From contig CALDKR010000114.1 in NCBI GenBank assembly GCA_937898095.1, positions 1-14,062 of the forward strand: a stretch of 14,062 nt of DNA. The letters run 5' to 3'. Of the stretch, positions 1-5,760 are shown in pieces. Under the pieces are notes generated by a model. The model was given only the letters and a program-made list of their open reading frames with translations. It was not told the DNA's origin and made no database searches. How positions within the stretch are numbered: the stretch's first letter is position 1; each line of letters begins with the position of its first letter. This DNA is from an uncultured Rhodoluna sp. GTDB lineage: Bacteria; Actinomycetota; Actinomycetes; Actinomycetales; Microbacteriaceae. Both the position numbers and the translations under genes were made by a program.

Positions 1-43
1 TGTTGGGTGCAAGCCCTCGGGGGTTCGAATCCCCCATTCTCCG
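1..43 (+). tRNA. tRNA-Ser, 3' part only
   Basis: The window opens inside a tRNA gene. The T arm is visible as a 5-bp stem GGGGG/CCCCC (19-23 and 31-35) around the loop TTCGAAT. It is followed by the 3' acceptor strand ATTCTCC (36-42) and G at the discriminator position (43). Upstream, GGG-TGCAA-GCCC (about 5-16) forms an extra stem, i.e. a long class II variable arm. A long variable arm plus a G discriminator points to tRNA-Ser rather than tRNA-Leu or tRNA-Tyr. The anticodon lies outside the window. Only CA follows the discriminator, so the terminal CCA is not fully encoded. Confidence 0.85.
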
Positions 44-49
44 CAGTGA

Positions 50-84
50 AAAACCCTCTGAGAAATCAGAGGGTTTTGTCTTTT
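50..84 (+). terminator. Intrinsic terminator after tRNA-Ser
   Basis: A perfect 12-bp stem (50-61 with 66-77) closes a GAAA loop and is followed by GTCTTTT. It starts 7 bases after the tRNA discriminator base and so ends the tRNA transcript before the toxin-antitoxin promoter. Confidence 0.85.
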
Positions 85-100
85 CGCACGCTATTCGATC

Positions 101-133
101 TAGTGTTGCACTAATTGCCTAAGTGCTACACTT
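101..133 (+). promoter_or_regulatory. vapBC promoter with two palindromic operators
   Basis: Two perfect 13-base palindromes of the same form lie exactly 20 bp apart: TAGTG-TTG-CACTA (101-113) and AAGTG-CTA-CACTT (121-133). Both contain AGTG-N3-CACT. The first covers a -35-like TTGCAC (106-111) and the second a -10-like TACACT (127-132); the 15-bp spacer is short. Transcription would start at or next to the ATG at 140, giving a leaderless mRNA, which fits the absence of a Shine-Dalgarno sequence. Antitoxins of the ribbon-helix-helix class usually autorepress by binding such paired sites, so these are probably the operator half-sites of the antitoxin. Binding itself is inferred. Confidence 0.6.
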
Positions 134-139
134 GCCCTC

Positions 140-403
140 ATGCCAACTCTGAAACCCCGTTACATGATCACCGAGACCGATGAGGTTTCTCGGGCAATCG
201 ACCTTTTGGCAATTTCTCACCCAGAGGTTCGCAACGAACGCTCTAAATTGCTTCGGCTGCTTATCGACAAAGGAATATCTGCGCTAGAAATCGAGGCGAA
301 TAACTCTGCAAAAGCGGCCTCAATAAAGGAGCTTGCTGGGTCAATGCCTAACATTTGGCCGACCAACTGGCGCGATGAACTGCAAGCAGAATGGCCAGAA
401 TAG
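140..403 (+). CDS. vapB: VapB-type antitoxin, ribbon-helix-helix
   Basis: This 87-residue protein is the likely antitoxin of the pair with the downstream PIN toxin. Residues about 6-22 read as a short beta strand followed by a first helix, and residues about 34-50 (RSKLLRLLIDKGISALE) as the second helix of an Arc/MetJ-like ribbon-helix-helix DNA-binding fold. The C-terminal third is Trp- and Pro-containing (PNIWPTNWRDELQAEWPE), typical of a flexible segment that wraps the toxin. Its last 13 bases overlap the toxin gene, so translation of the two is coupled. No Shine-Dalgarno precedes the ATG, and a -10-like box ends 7 bases upstream, so leaderless translation is likely. A later in-frame ATG at 164 also lacks a ribosome-binding site. 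Family assignment rests mainly on size, order and the RHH-like pattern. Confidence 0.75.
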   Translation: MPTLKPRYMITETDEVSRAIDLLAISHPEVRNERSKLLRLLIDKGISALEIEANNSAKAASIKELAGSMPNIWPTNWRDELQAEWPE

Positions 404-819
404 TTCTCGACGCAAGCGTTTTGATTGCGCTGCTGAATTCAAAAGACACACATCACCGCTGGGCCCTAGATTTCTTGGTTAGTGCCTCTGCCGATGAGTT
501 TTTGATGCCTGCCATAAATTATGCCGAGGCACTTGTGCACCCGGTTCGCGCAGGCCTAGTCGAAGAGTTCTCTAGCAACATTGAAAAGCTTGGCATTCAA
601 ATTGTCGACAGCTCAGCCTCAGATGCAATTCATCTGGCGAATCTGCGCGTCTCGACGCGCTTGCGAATGCCCGACGCAATTGTCTTGCAAACGGCCCTGC
701 GAACCGACGCAGACCTTGCAACCACTGATGAAAAATTAACAGCTGCGGCGAAACAAAACAGAATCGGTGTTTTCAGTCCATTCACGAAACTGAGCCATGC
801 GAGCCATTCAAATATTTGA
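391..819 (+). CDS. vapC: VapC-type PIN-domain ribonuclease toxin
   Basis: This is a 142-residue PIN-domain protein, the usual VapC length. VapC toxins are Mg-dependent endoribonucleases that cut tRNA or rRNA and are held inactive by the cognate antitoxin. The acidic residues expected for the active site are present: D7 in the opening strand (IVLDASVLIALL), E46 in NYAEAL, D95 in RMPDAIVL and D113 in ATTDEKL. The enzyme therefore looks intact. The ATG lies inside the end of the antitoxin gene (13-base overlap, different frame) with no strong Shine-Dalgarno of its own, so it probably depends on coupling. The RNA target cannot be read from the sequence. No clear terminator follows before the next gene at 872. 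Confidence 0.9.
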   Translation: MARIVLDASVLIALLNSKDTHHRWALDFLVSASADEFLMPAINYAEALVHPVRAGLVEEFSSNIEKLGIQIVDSSASDAIHLANLRVSTRLRMPDAIVLQTALRTDADLATTDEKLTAAAKQNRIGVFSPFTKLSHASHSNI

Positions 820-871
820 GTTTCGACCCTTTTAGAACGCCCGAGTCACCACACAGACTAAATTTTGTTTC

Positions 872-1081
872 ATGACTGAAAACGTGAAGGGCCCGGCGAG
901 TTACTTTCCCTCTATTGAAAAGAAGTACGGCCAACCAATCGAGCACTGGATGACCCAGCTAGACCAAGTGCGCGATGCCAAACACATGGAGCAAGTGGCA
1001 TTTCTAAAAGACGAATTCGCAATTGGCCACGGTCACGCCAACGCACTTGTAGCCGTCTATCGACAGAAAAAAGGGCTATGA
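872..1081 (+). CDS. DUF4287 small protein
   Basis: This 69-residue protein matches the DUF4287 pattern as I recall it: SYFPSIEKKYGQPIEHW near the N-terminus, KHMEQVAFLKDEFAIGHGHANALVAVY near the C-terminus. Its function is not known; it is soluble and probably all-helical. A TAAATT box at 859-864 sits 7 bases before the ATG and there is no Shine-Dalgarno, so this may be another leaderless start. The stop codon overlaps the start of the MFS transporter gene (ATGA, 1078-1081), so the two form one transcription unit with coupled translation. Whether they work together is not known. Confidence 0.85.
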   Translation: MTENVKGPASYFPSIEKKYGQPIEHWMTQLDQVRDAKHMEQVAFLKDEFAIGHGHANALVAVYRQKKGL

Positions 1082-2262
1082 CAAAGCAGCAAAAAATTGG
1101 GCTCTGGTTCGCCGGAGCATCGGCAATCTTTTTCACAAGAGCCTTTCTTTTTTCAACCTGGGTGAGCCGCGGCCCAGAGGTGCAGCAGGCGCTAGAAATA
1201 AACACGGCTCAAATGGGCTTGCTGTCGATGGTTTATCCGGCTGGTGGCCTCGCCGGTGTGCTGTTTGCCAACCGACTGGTTCACCGATTCGGATCGCGGG
1301 CCATAAACACAGCTACTTTTGCGCTAGCAACAGCTGGGTTTGCTGCATTGGGGCCAGCAATTGAAGGCAGCAACATAGCAATTTCAGCACTATGCCTGTT
1401 CTTGATGGGCATGCCGATGGCAATCAGTGACTATGTCGGAAACTACGAAGGTTCCGGAGTCGACAAGGCATCAAAGCGTTCGCTATTCCCGGCCATCCAT
1501 GGATCATTCGGCGTTGGCATGCTGCTCGGCGCATCGTTTGCAAGTTGGCTCATCGACCAAAAAATCTCACTATCGACCTCGTTCATCTCAGTCGCGATTT
1601 TTGTCGCAATCATCTCTTTGCTTGCGAGCTTCACTTTTAGCGGTCGAACAGAGCAGCCATCGACCTCTGGCTCTGCAGCATCAAAACAATCCAAATCTCA
1701 AAACGTATGGCTCGAAAAGCGAAGTCTGATTTTGTCAGTGCTCGGATTTTCTTTCATCATGGCCGAAATGTCGGCTGGCACCTGGGTGCCGATTGCGCTC
1801 ACCAAAAATGGATTCTCGGGAGCCGAGGCCGCATCGGCATTCGGAGTTTTCTGGATTGTGATTACTCTCGCCCGACTTTTGGGTGGGTTTGTTGTCGACT
1901 TCATCGGTCGCTACCGCACCGTTTTGTTCTCAGCCTTGGTCACCGCAATTGGAATGGTGATTTTCATAACCAGCCCGGCGACGGGTCTGCACTATTTAGG
2001 TTTGATTCTCTGGGGCGGGGGCATGGCGCTCGGGTTTCCGATGGTTGTCGCGTCAATGAGTGATGACCCTGCAAAGGCAGCTGCCCGTGTGAACATGATC
2101 ATCACTGTGGTTTACATCTCGAGCATTTCGGTTGGCCCAGCCCTTGGTGCACTTGGCCAAGCCGCGGGGGTTTATGTCGCCTTCGGCATTCCATTAGCAA
2201 TGATGGTGATCACGGTTATCTTCAGTGGTGTGACTAAACCTCAGACAAAGCTGGCTAAATAG
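1078..2262 (+). CDS. MFS transporter, YbjJ/FucP-like
   Basis: This 394-residue integral membrane protein has about 12 hydrophobic segments in two halves. They are separated by a polar Ser/Gln/Lys-rich loop at roughly residues 190-215, the standard major facilitator layout. The first half has RLVHRFGSRAIN after the second segment, the conserved cytoplasmic loop. It is followed by MPMAISDYVGNYEG and FPAIHGSFGVGMLLGA, which resemble the YbjJ/FucP-like branch, where a conserved Asn/Glu region precedes an HG-S-GxxxGA motif. The second half has the matching FVVDFIGRYRTVLF. The substrate cannot be assigned; it may be a sugar, an amino acid or a drug. The start ATG overlaps the stop of the DUF4287 gene. 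I see no clear terminator after it. Confidence 0.85.
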   Translation: MTKQQKIGLWFAGASAIFFTRAFLFSTWVSRGPEVQQALEINTAQMGLLSMVYPAGGLAGVLFANRLVHRFGSRAINTATFALATAGFAALGPAIEGSNIAISALCLFLMGMPMAISDYVGNYEGSGVDKASKRSLFPAIHGSFGVGMLLGASFASWLIDQKISLSTSFISVAIFVAIISLLASFTFSGRTEQPSTSGSAASKQSKSQNVWLEKRSLILSVLGFSFIMAEMSAGTWVPIALTKNGFSGAEAASAFGVFWIVITLARLLGGFVVDFIGRYRTVLFSALVTAIGMVIFITSPATGLHYLGLILWGGGMALGFPMVVASMSDDPAKAAARVNMIITVVYISSISVGPALGALGQAAGVYVAFGIPLAMMVITVIFSGVTKPQTKLAK

Positions 2263-2365
2263 CCAAGATCGAGCCCCTGACTTGCGTGCCCTGTGATTGT
2301 CTCGATAACCATTCGTTAACCTAAGTGACTTATATTTTCGACTTGCTCAAAATTTAGGAGAAACC

Positions 2366-2776
2366 GTGTCAGACAAAAAAGCAACCGTATTGTTCGTTTG
2401 CGTTCACAATGCAGGACGCTCACAAATGGCCGCTGGATATTTGCAGCACCTAGCTGGCGACCGCGTTCAGGTGCTTTCAGCTGGAACCGAGCCTAAAGAC
2501 CAGGTGAACCCATCGGCGATTGAGGCAATGGCTGAGGTCGGCATCGATATCGCAAACAACAGCCCAAAGGTTCTGACCACTGAGGCTGTTCAAGATTCTG
2601 ACTATGTAATCACCATGGGTTGCGGCGACAAGTGCCCATTCTTTCCCGGAAAGACCTATCTCGACTGGCCTCTGACCGACCCGGCAGGCAAAGGCGTTGA
2701 AGACGTGCGCCCGATTCGCGATGAAATTCGCGCAAAAGTTGAAGCACTGATTGCCGAAATCGACGCCAAGTTTTAG
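2366..2776 (+). CDS. arsC: Arsenate reductase-like protein, LMW phosphatase fold
   Basis: This 136-residue cytoplasmic protein has the low-molecular-weight tyrosine phosphatase fold. The active-site P-loop CVHNAGRS (C12-X5-R18) is intact. Residues 81-108 (VITMGCGDKCPFFPGKTY, then DWPLTDPAG) are the arsenate reductase signature, with further cysteines C86 and C90 and the general-acid Asp in DPAG. These proteins reduce arsenate to arsenite using a thiol cascade. Mycothiol or thioredoxin are both possible in an actinobacterium and the sequence does not settle which. The start is GTG with a good ribosome-binding site (TTAGGAG, about 6 bases upstream); a TATATT box lies at 2331-2336. No arsR or arsenite exporter is nearby, so it is an orphan here. 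A strong terminator follows. Confidence 0.88.
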   Translation: MSDKKATVLFVCVHNAGRSQMAAGYLQHLAGDRVQVLSAGTEPKDQVNPSAIEAMAEVGIDIANNSPKVLTTEAVQDSDYVITMGCGDKCPFFPGKTYLDWPLTDPAGKGVEDVRPIRDEIRAKVEALIAEIDAKF

Positions 2777-2788
2777 TTTTTCGTAGCC

Positions 2789-2826
2789 AAAAATGTCGAC
2801 CCTGTGTGGGTCGGCATTTTTGTTTT
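2789..2826 (+). terminator. Intrinsic terminator after arsC
   Basis: A 14-bp stem (2789-2802 with 2808-2821, one G-T pair) with loop TGTGT runs into TTTTTGTTTT. It begins 13 bases after the arsC stop codon. Confidence 0.9.
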
Positions 2827-2875
2827 GGCAGGCTCTGTAGTTCTAGGCTTGATGAAACTGCGAAAGGAGCCCGCA

Positions 2876-3292
2876 ATGGCAATGAGCGATGCTGAAAAAC
2901 AGGCCATGAAAGAAACGATGGCCGAACGCGCCAAGGCTCGCAAAAAAATGACACCTGAGCAGTTTGAGGCTGAAGTGGTTGAAAAAATCGCCGCTATGGC
3001 ACCGGCGGATCGTTCGCTCGGCGAAAAAGTTCACGCTCTAGTCAAAAAGCATGCCCCCGAATTGCAGCCAAAAACTTGGTATGGAATGCAGGCCTATTGC
3101 AATGCTGAAGGCAAGACGGTTTTGTTCTTTCAAGACGCCGGCAAGTTCAAGGCTCGCTATTCAACTCTCGGTTTTCAAGATGCAGCCAACCTAGATGACG
3201 AAGAATTTTGGCCAACCTCGTATGCACTGATTGGCTGGAACGCCAAGGTCGAGAAGCAGATCATCGAGCTAATCGCGAGAGCGATTAGCTAG
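2876..3292 (+). CDS. DUF1801 domain protein
   Basis: This 138-residue soluble protein has the DUF1801 (YdhG-like) pattern: an N-terminal charged helix, then SLGEKVHALVKKHAPEL, KTWYGMQAY, KTVLFFQDAGKFKARYSTLGF and EEFWPTSYALIGW. Its biochemical role is not known. I place the start at 2876 because GAAAGGAG lies 6-8 bases before this ATG. The frame stays open upstream to a GTG at 2804, but that codon lies inside the arsC terminator and would add an implausible hydrophobic stretch. A second ATG at 2882 is possible. The last codons and the stop fall in a terminator-like hairpin. Confidence 0.88.
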   Translation: MAMSDAEKQAMKETMAERAKARKKMTPEQFEAEVVEKIAAMAPADRSLGEKVHALVKKHAPELQPKTWYGMQAYCNAEGKTVLFFQDAGKFKARYSTLGFQDAANLDDEEFWPTSYALIGWNAKVEKQIIELIARAIS

Positions 3293-3300
3293 GCATTTTT
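3267..3300 (+). terminator. Terminator hairpin overlapping a stop codon
   Basis: AGCTAATCGC (3267-3276) and GCGATTAGCT (3281-3290) form a perfect 10-bp stem with a GAGA (GNRA) tetraloop, and TTTTT follows at 3296-3300. The stem contains the last codons of the DUF1801 gene and the first base of its TAG. The five-base gap before the T-run makes it weaker than a classic terminator. Confidence 0.6.
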
Positions 3301-3387
3301 CAATAAATTCGTTTGTATCTTTTTGAGAACAACTGGGTTCAATCTAAAAAAACAAGACGATTGACGCCGGGCCTCTGGTAGGTTTTC

Positions 3388-3405
3388 AACTAGCACGAGC
3401 TAGTT
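3388..3405 (+). promoter_or_regulatory. LacI-type operator upstream of iolG
   Basis: AACTAGCACGAGCTAGTT is a palindrome with 7-bp arms AACTAGC/GCTAGTT around ACGA, centred on the dinucleotide CG as is usual for LacI-family sites. It lies 27 bases upstream of the dehydrogenase ATG. A TTGACG -35-like box at 3361-3366 would put the -10 region about 3384-3390, so the operator would cover the -10 and the start point. The same 21 bases, including the following AAT, recur at 5588-5608. The likely ligand is the LacI-family protein encoded 1 kb downstream, which would then also control its own gene. Confidence 0.75.
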
Positions 3406-3432
3406 AATTTTGCACAATCACTGGAGTAGTAA

Positions 3433-4449
3433 ATGTCTAATTTGAGAATTGCCGTCATTGGCGCCGGACTCATGGGCGCCGACCACGTTATTCGTATCGA
3501 AAACCGAATTGTGGGCGCCGAGGTTTCGGCAATTGTTGAACCAGACGAAAATCGCGCTAAGGCCGCTCTAGAAACAGCGCCGAATGCAACTTGGTATGCA
3601 AACATCGACGACGCAATTTCTGCAAAAGCTATGGATGCGGTGCTTATCGCAACCCCTGGGCAATTTCACGAGCCAGTTTTGCTGCCTGCACTTGCTGCAT
3701 CGCTGCCGATTCTTTGCGAGAAACCCCTGACCGCAGATGCAGACTCAAGCCTTCGAATGGTCGAGGCTGAAGTTGCTGGCGGAAAGCAGCTAATTCAGGT
3801 CGGCTTTATGCGTCGATTCGATGCTGAATACCAAAAACTTCGTGAGCTTGTGGCTTCGGGATCAAAGGGCGAGTTGCTTGGCCTGCACTGCGCTCACAGA
3901 AACCCGTCTGTGCCTGAGACGTATCACAACGACATGCTGATTTTTGATTCAGTCATTCACGAAATCGACGTTGTCAGATATTTGACCGATTCACCGATTT
4001 CAAGCATTCAGGTGCGCCACATGAAGCGCAATAAAAACAACCACGAAGGATTAGTCGAGCCTATTTTGGTATTGCTTCAGACCGAAAATGAGGTTCTGGC
4101 AACCGTTGAGATGAATGTTTCGGTGAAGTTTGGCTATCAAGTCAAGACTGAAGCAGTCTTTCAGCAAGGCATCGCAGAGATTGGCCGAACTGGCGGCCTA
4201 ACCGGTTGGTTTGATGGCCGAATTGAAGTCGAAGAGCACGTATCATTCAAAACGCGATTCGCTGCGGCCTATGACGCCCAAATTCAACGCTGGGTCAATG
4301 CAACCAAACTTGGCAAAATCGACGGCCCAAGTGCTTGGGATGGCTACCTTGCTTCTGCTGCCGTCTCAGCTGGATTGAAGGCTCTGTCTTCTGGGCAAAT
4401 TGAATACGTAGATTACGCACAGAAGCCGGCCTTTTATAACCAAGCTTAG
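3433..4449 (+). CDS. iolG: Inositol 2-dehydrogenase-like, Gfo/Idh/MocA family
   Basis: This 338-residue NAD(P)-dependent oxidoreductase has an N-terminal Rossmann fold (IAVIGAGLMGADH, residues 6-18) and the family EKP motif with K97. The later motif FDSVIHEIDVVRYL supplies D172 and H176. K97, D172 and H176 match in position the catalytic residues I recall for Bacillus subtilis IolG, and length and overall motifs fit myo-inositol 2-dehydrogenase, which makes scyllo-inosose. Related sugar or scyllo-inositol dehydrogenases remain possible. Translation starts at ATG with GGAG 6 bases upstream. It is the first gene of a two-gene unit with the LacI regulator, 9 bases apart, behind a LacI-type operator. 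No iolB, iolC, iolD or iolE gene is present in the window. Confidence 0.85.
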   Translation: MSNLRIAVIGAGLMGADHVIRIENRIVGAEVSAIVEPDENRAKAALETAPNATWYANIDDAISAKAMDAVLIATPGQFHEPVLLPALAASLPILCEKPLTADADSSLRMVEAEVAGGKQLIQVGFMRRFDAEYQKLRELVASGSKGELLGLHCAHRNPSVPETYHNDMLIFDSVIHEIDVVRYLTDSPISSIQVRHMKRNKNNHEGLVEPILVLLQTENEVLATVEMNVSVKFGYQVKTEAVFQQGIAEIGRTGGLTGWFDGRIEVEEHVSFKTRFAAAYDAQIQRWVNATKLGKIDGPSAWDGYLASAAVSAGLKALSSGQIEYVDYAQKPAFYNQA

Positions 4450-4458
4450 AATTTCTCT

Positions 4459-5499
4459 ATGGCCAAAGCTGCAGAGTCTGACAAGAGCGACAACCGCAAA
4501 CCAACAATGGCCGACGTGGCCAAACACGTTGGTGTTTCTCGCCAGCTAGTTGGTCTTGCGTTTCGCGAAGAACCCGGAGTTAGTCCTGAAACCGCTGCGA
4601 GAATTAAGTCAGCTGCCAAGCAGTTGGGATACCGCCCTAATATGGCGGCTCAGTCGCTGCGCCGCGATTCATCGAACTACATCGGCCTGATGTTTCACAT
4701 TGACCACTCGTCAATGCAAACAATCGTTCCGGCTATCTATAAGCACGCAAAAGCCGCGGGCTATAACCTTGTGCTGTCGATTGCGTCAGAGTCGCACAAA
4801 GACAGTGAAGCGCTCGAAGAACTTCTCGGGCACCGCTGCGAAGGGCTGATTCTTTCGGCCTCTACCCTGGCTCACTCTCGCCTCCAGAAGCTGGCAAGAG
4901 AGATTCCACTGGTCAGCCTTGGCCGTCGCCTCGAGAACGTTCGCGGTGGTGTTGTTTCTTCGAAGGGCGAGGAGGGCATTTTCAACCTCACTCGTCATTT
5001 GATCGATCTAGGGCACAGTGACATTTCCTACGTATATGCAAAAGACATGACAGATGCTATCTACCGCCTAGAGGGCTACATGGCCGCAATGTCTAATGCA
5101 AAGCTAAAGACCCGAGTTGTGACTGTTGAAGGTGACTTTGGTGAGCAAGGTGGCGCACACGCCGCCGAGCACCTTTTAAAAGAGCAGCTGCCAACCGCGA
5201 TTGTTTGCAACAACGACCAGGCGGCATTTGGCCTGACGCACCGTCTTCAAATGGCCGGCTTGAAGATTCCAGACGATATTTCTGTCACCGGATTTGACGA
5301 CACTGTCGCACAGTTTGATTTTTTAAGTCTCACAACCGCGAGGCAGGACCCTGATGAAATTGCCAAGGCCGTCATAGACGACCTTGTAGCGCGAATAAAA
5401 GGCGAGAAACACCTTGCCGATATTCACCTCACCTCGGCAAATCTGGTGATACGCACTAGCACGAGCAAGCCAAGGCAAAATCGCGAATTGAAGCTATAG
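4459..5499 (+). CDS. LacI-family transcriptional regulator
   Basis: This 346-residue regulator has an N-terminal helix-turn-helix (about residues 16-40, TMADVAKHVGVSRQLVGLAF), a hinge helix (GYRPNMAAQSLRR) and a periplasmic-binding-protein-like effector domain (about 70-335). The effector domain ends with the family motif DISVTGFDD (about residues 275-283). The recognition helix is unusual: after VS it reads RQLVGLAFR, where most family members have xxTVSRxLN. This fits an operator with an atypical outer sequence. A 15-residue polar tail precedes the domain, and no clear Shine-Dalgarno is visible before the ATG; a start at 4507 is possible. It follows iolG by 9 bases. The effector is probably inositol or a related sugar, inferred from neighbours. 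Confidence 0.92.
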   Translation: MAKAAESDKSDNRKPTMADVAKHVGVSRQLVGLAFREEPGVSPETAARIKSAAKQLGYRPNMAAQSLRRDSSNYIGLMFHIDHSSMQTIVPAIYKHAKAAGYNLVLSIASESHKDSEALEELLGHRCEGLILSASTLAHSRLQKLAREIPLVSLGRRLENVRGGVVSSKGEEGIFNLTRHLIDLGHSDISYVYAKDMTDAIYRLEGYMAAMSNAKLKTRVVTVEGDFGEQGGAHAAEHLLKEQLPTAIVCNNDQAAFGLTHRLQMAGLKIPDDISVTGFDDTVAQFDFLSLTTARQDPDEIAKAVIDDLVARIKGEKHLADIHLTSANLVIRTSTSKPRQNRELKL

Positions 5500-5587
5500 C
5501 CCTTTGTTTGCATGGGTTTTGTAAAAATTGGAATCTAGAAATTTGCCAAAATTGTTAATCAAAATGTTATTCAAAAAGTGATTATTT

Positions 5588-5605
5588 AACTAGCACGAGC
5601 TAGTT
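5588..5605 (+). promoter_or_regulatory. Second LacI-type operator, between convergent genes
   Basis: This is an exact copy of the 3388-3405 palindrome (AACTAGCACGAGCTAGTT), and identity continues for AAT. An extra half-site GCTAGTT follows at 5611-5617, in direct repeat with the right arm at 12-base spacing. The site lies 89 bases after the lacI stop and far from any protein start on either strand. It therefore either controls a small non-coding transcript or serves as a remote site for looping with the 3388 copy, 2.2 kb away. Confidence 0.7.
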
Positions 5606-5648
5606 AATGCGCTAGTTTTAACAACGAGGGTTTTGTTACCTCTCGTCG

Positions 5649-5689
5649 AATTTATCGCCCAGGCGCATGCGTCTGGGCGATAAATTTTT
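5649..5689 (+). terminator. Strong plus-strand intrinsic terminator
   Basis: A perfect 14-bp stem (AATTTATCGCCCAG, 5649-5662, with 5673-5686) can be extended through GCG pairs and ends in TTTTT (5685-5689). The T-run favours plus-strand termination. It would end the candidate small RNA and any read-through from lacI. Confidence 0.85.
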
Positions 5690-5720
5690 AAGCTAGCTTC
5701 GGCCTGCAAGTGCCGTTAAG

Positions 5721-5756
5721 AAAAAAGACCCCGACCATCTGGCCGGGGTCTTTTTT
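5721..5756 (-). terminator. Bidirectional terminator, end of ABC operon
   Basis: A perfect 13-bp stem, six A-T pairs plus GACCCCG/CGGGGTC (5721-5733 with 5744-5756), has a 10-base loop. The stem is A-rich on one side and T-rich on the other, so it works in both directions. It lies 5 bases beyond the permease stop on the minus strand. Confidence 0.9.
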
Positions 5757-5760
5757 CAAC

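Larger units (their letters stand above)
5577..5689 (+). ncRNA. Candidate operator-controlled small RNA
   Basis: No protein gene fits between the two convergent stop codons (5499 and 5761), yet the stretch holds a full transcription-unit layout on the plus strand. A tentative promoter is TTGCCA (5543-5548), 16 bases, TGTTAT (5565-5570), with a start near 5577. The LacI-type operator (5588-5605) would then lie just downstream of the start. A hairpin follows at 5624-5646: ACGAG/CTCGT plus GGT/ACC, one bulged T, loop TTTGTT. A strong terminator closes it (5649-5689). The predicted RNA is about 113 nt. Its 5629-5648 part is complementary to the probable 5' leader of the ABC transporter mRNA. The promoter is weak by eye and the start is a guess. 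It could instead be a product of the lacI 3' UTR. Confidence 0.4.

Noticed and set aside
2263..2365. ArsR-type operator before arsC
   Set aside because: I looked for the usual ArsR inverted repeat and saw only an imperfect ATAACCATTCGTTA; not enough to call.
2804..2875. Upstream extension of the DUF1801 gene to a GTG at 2804
   Set aside because: The GTG lies inside the arsC terminator loop, has no ribosome-binding site, and a good GAAAGGAG precedes the ATG at 2876.
5633..5683. Short TTG-initiated frame of 16 codons inside the candidate small RNA
   Set aside because: The GAGGG is only 2 bases from the TTG, and most of the frame lies in the terminator stem; a peptide is unlikely.
5690..5699. 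Palindrome AAGCTAGCTT as a third operator
   Set aside because: It shares only the GCTAG core, lacks the central ACGA spacing, and lies directly after a terminator T-run.
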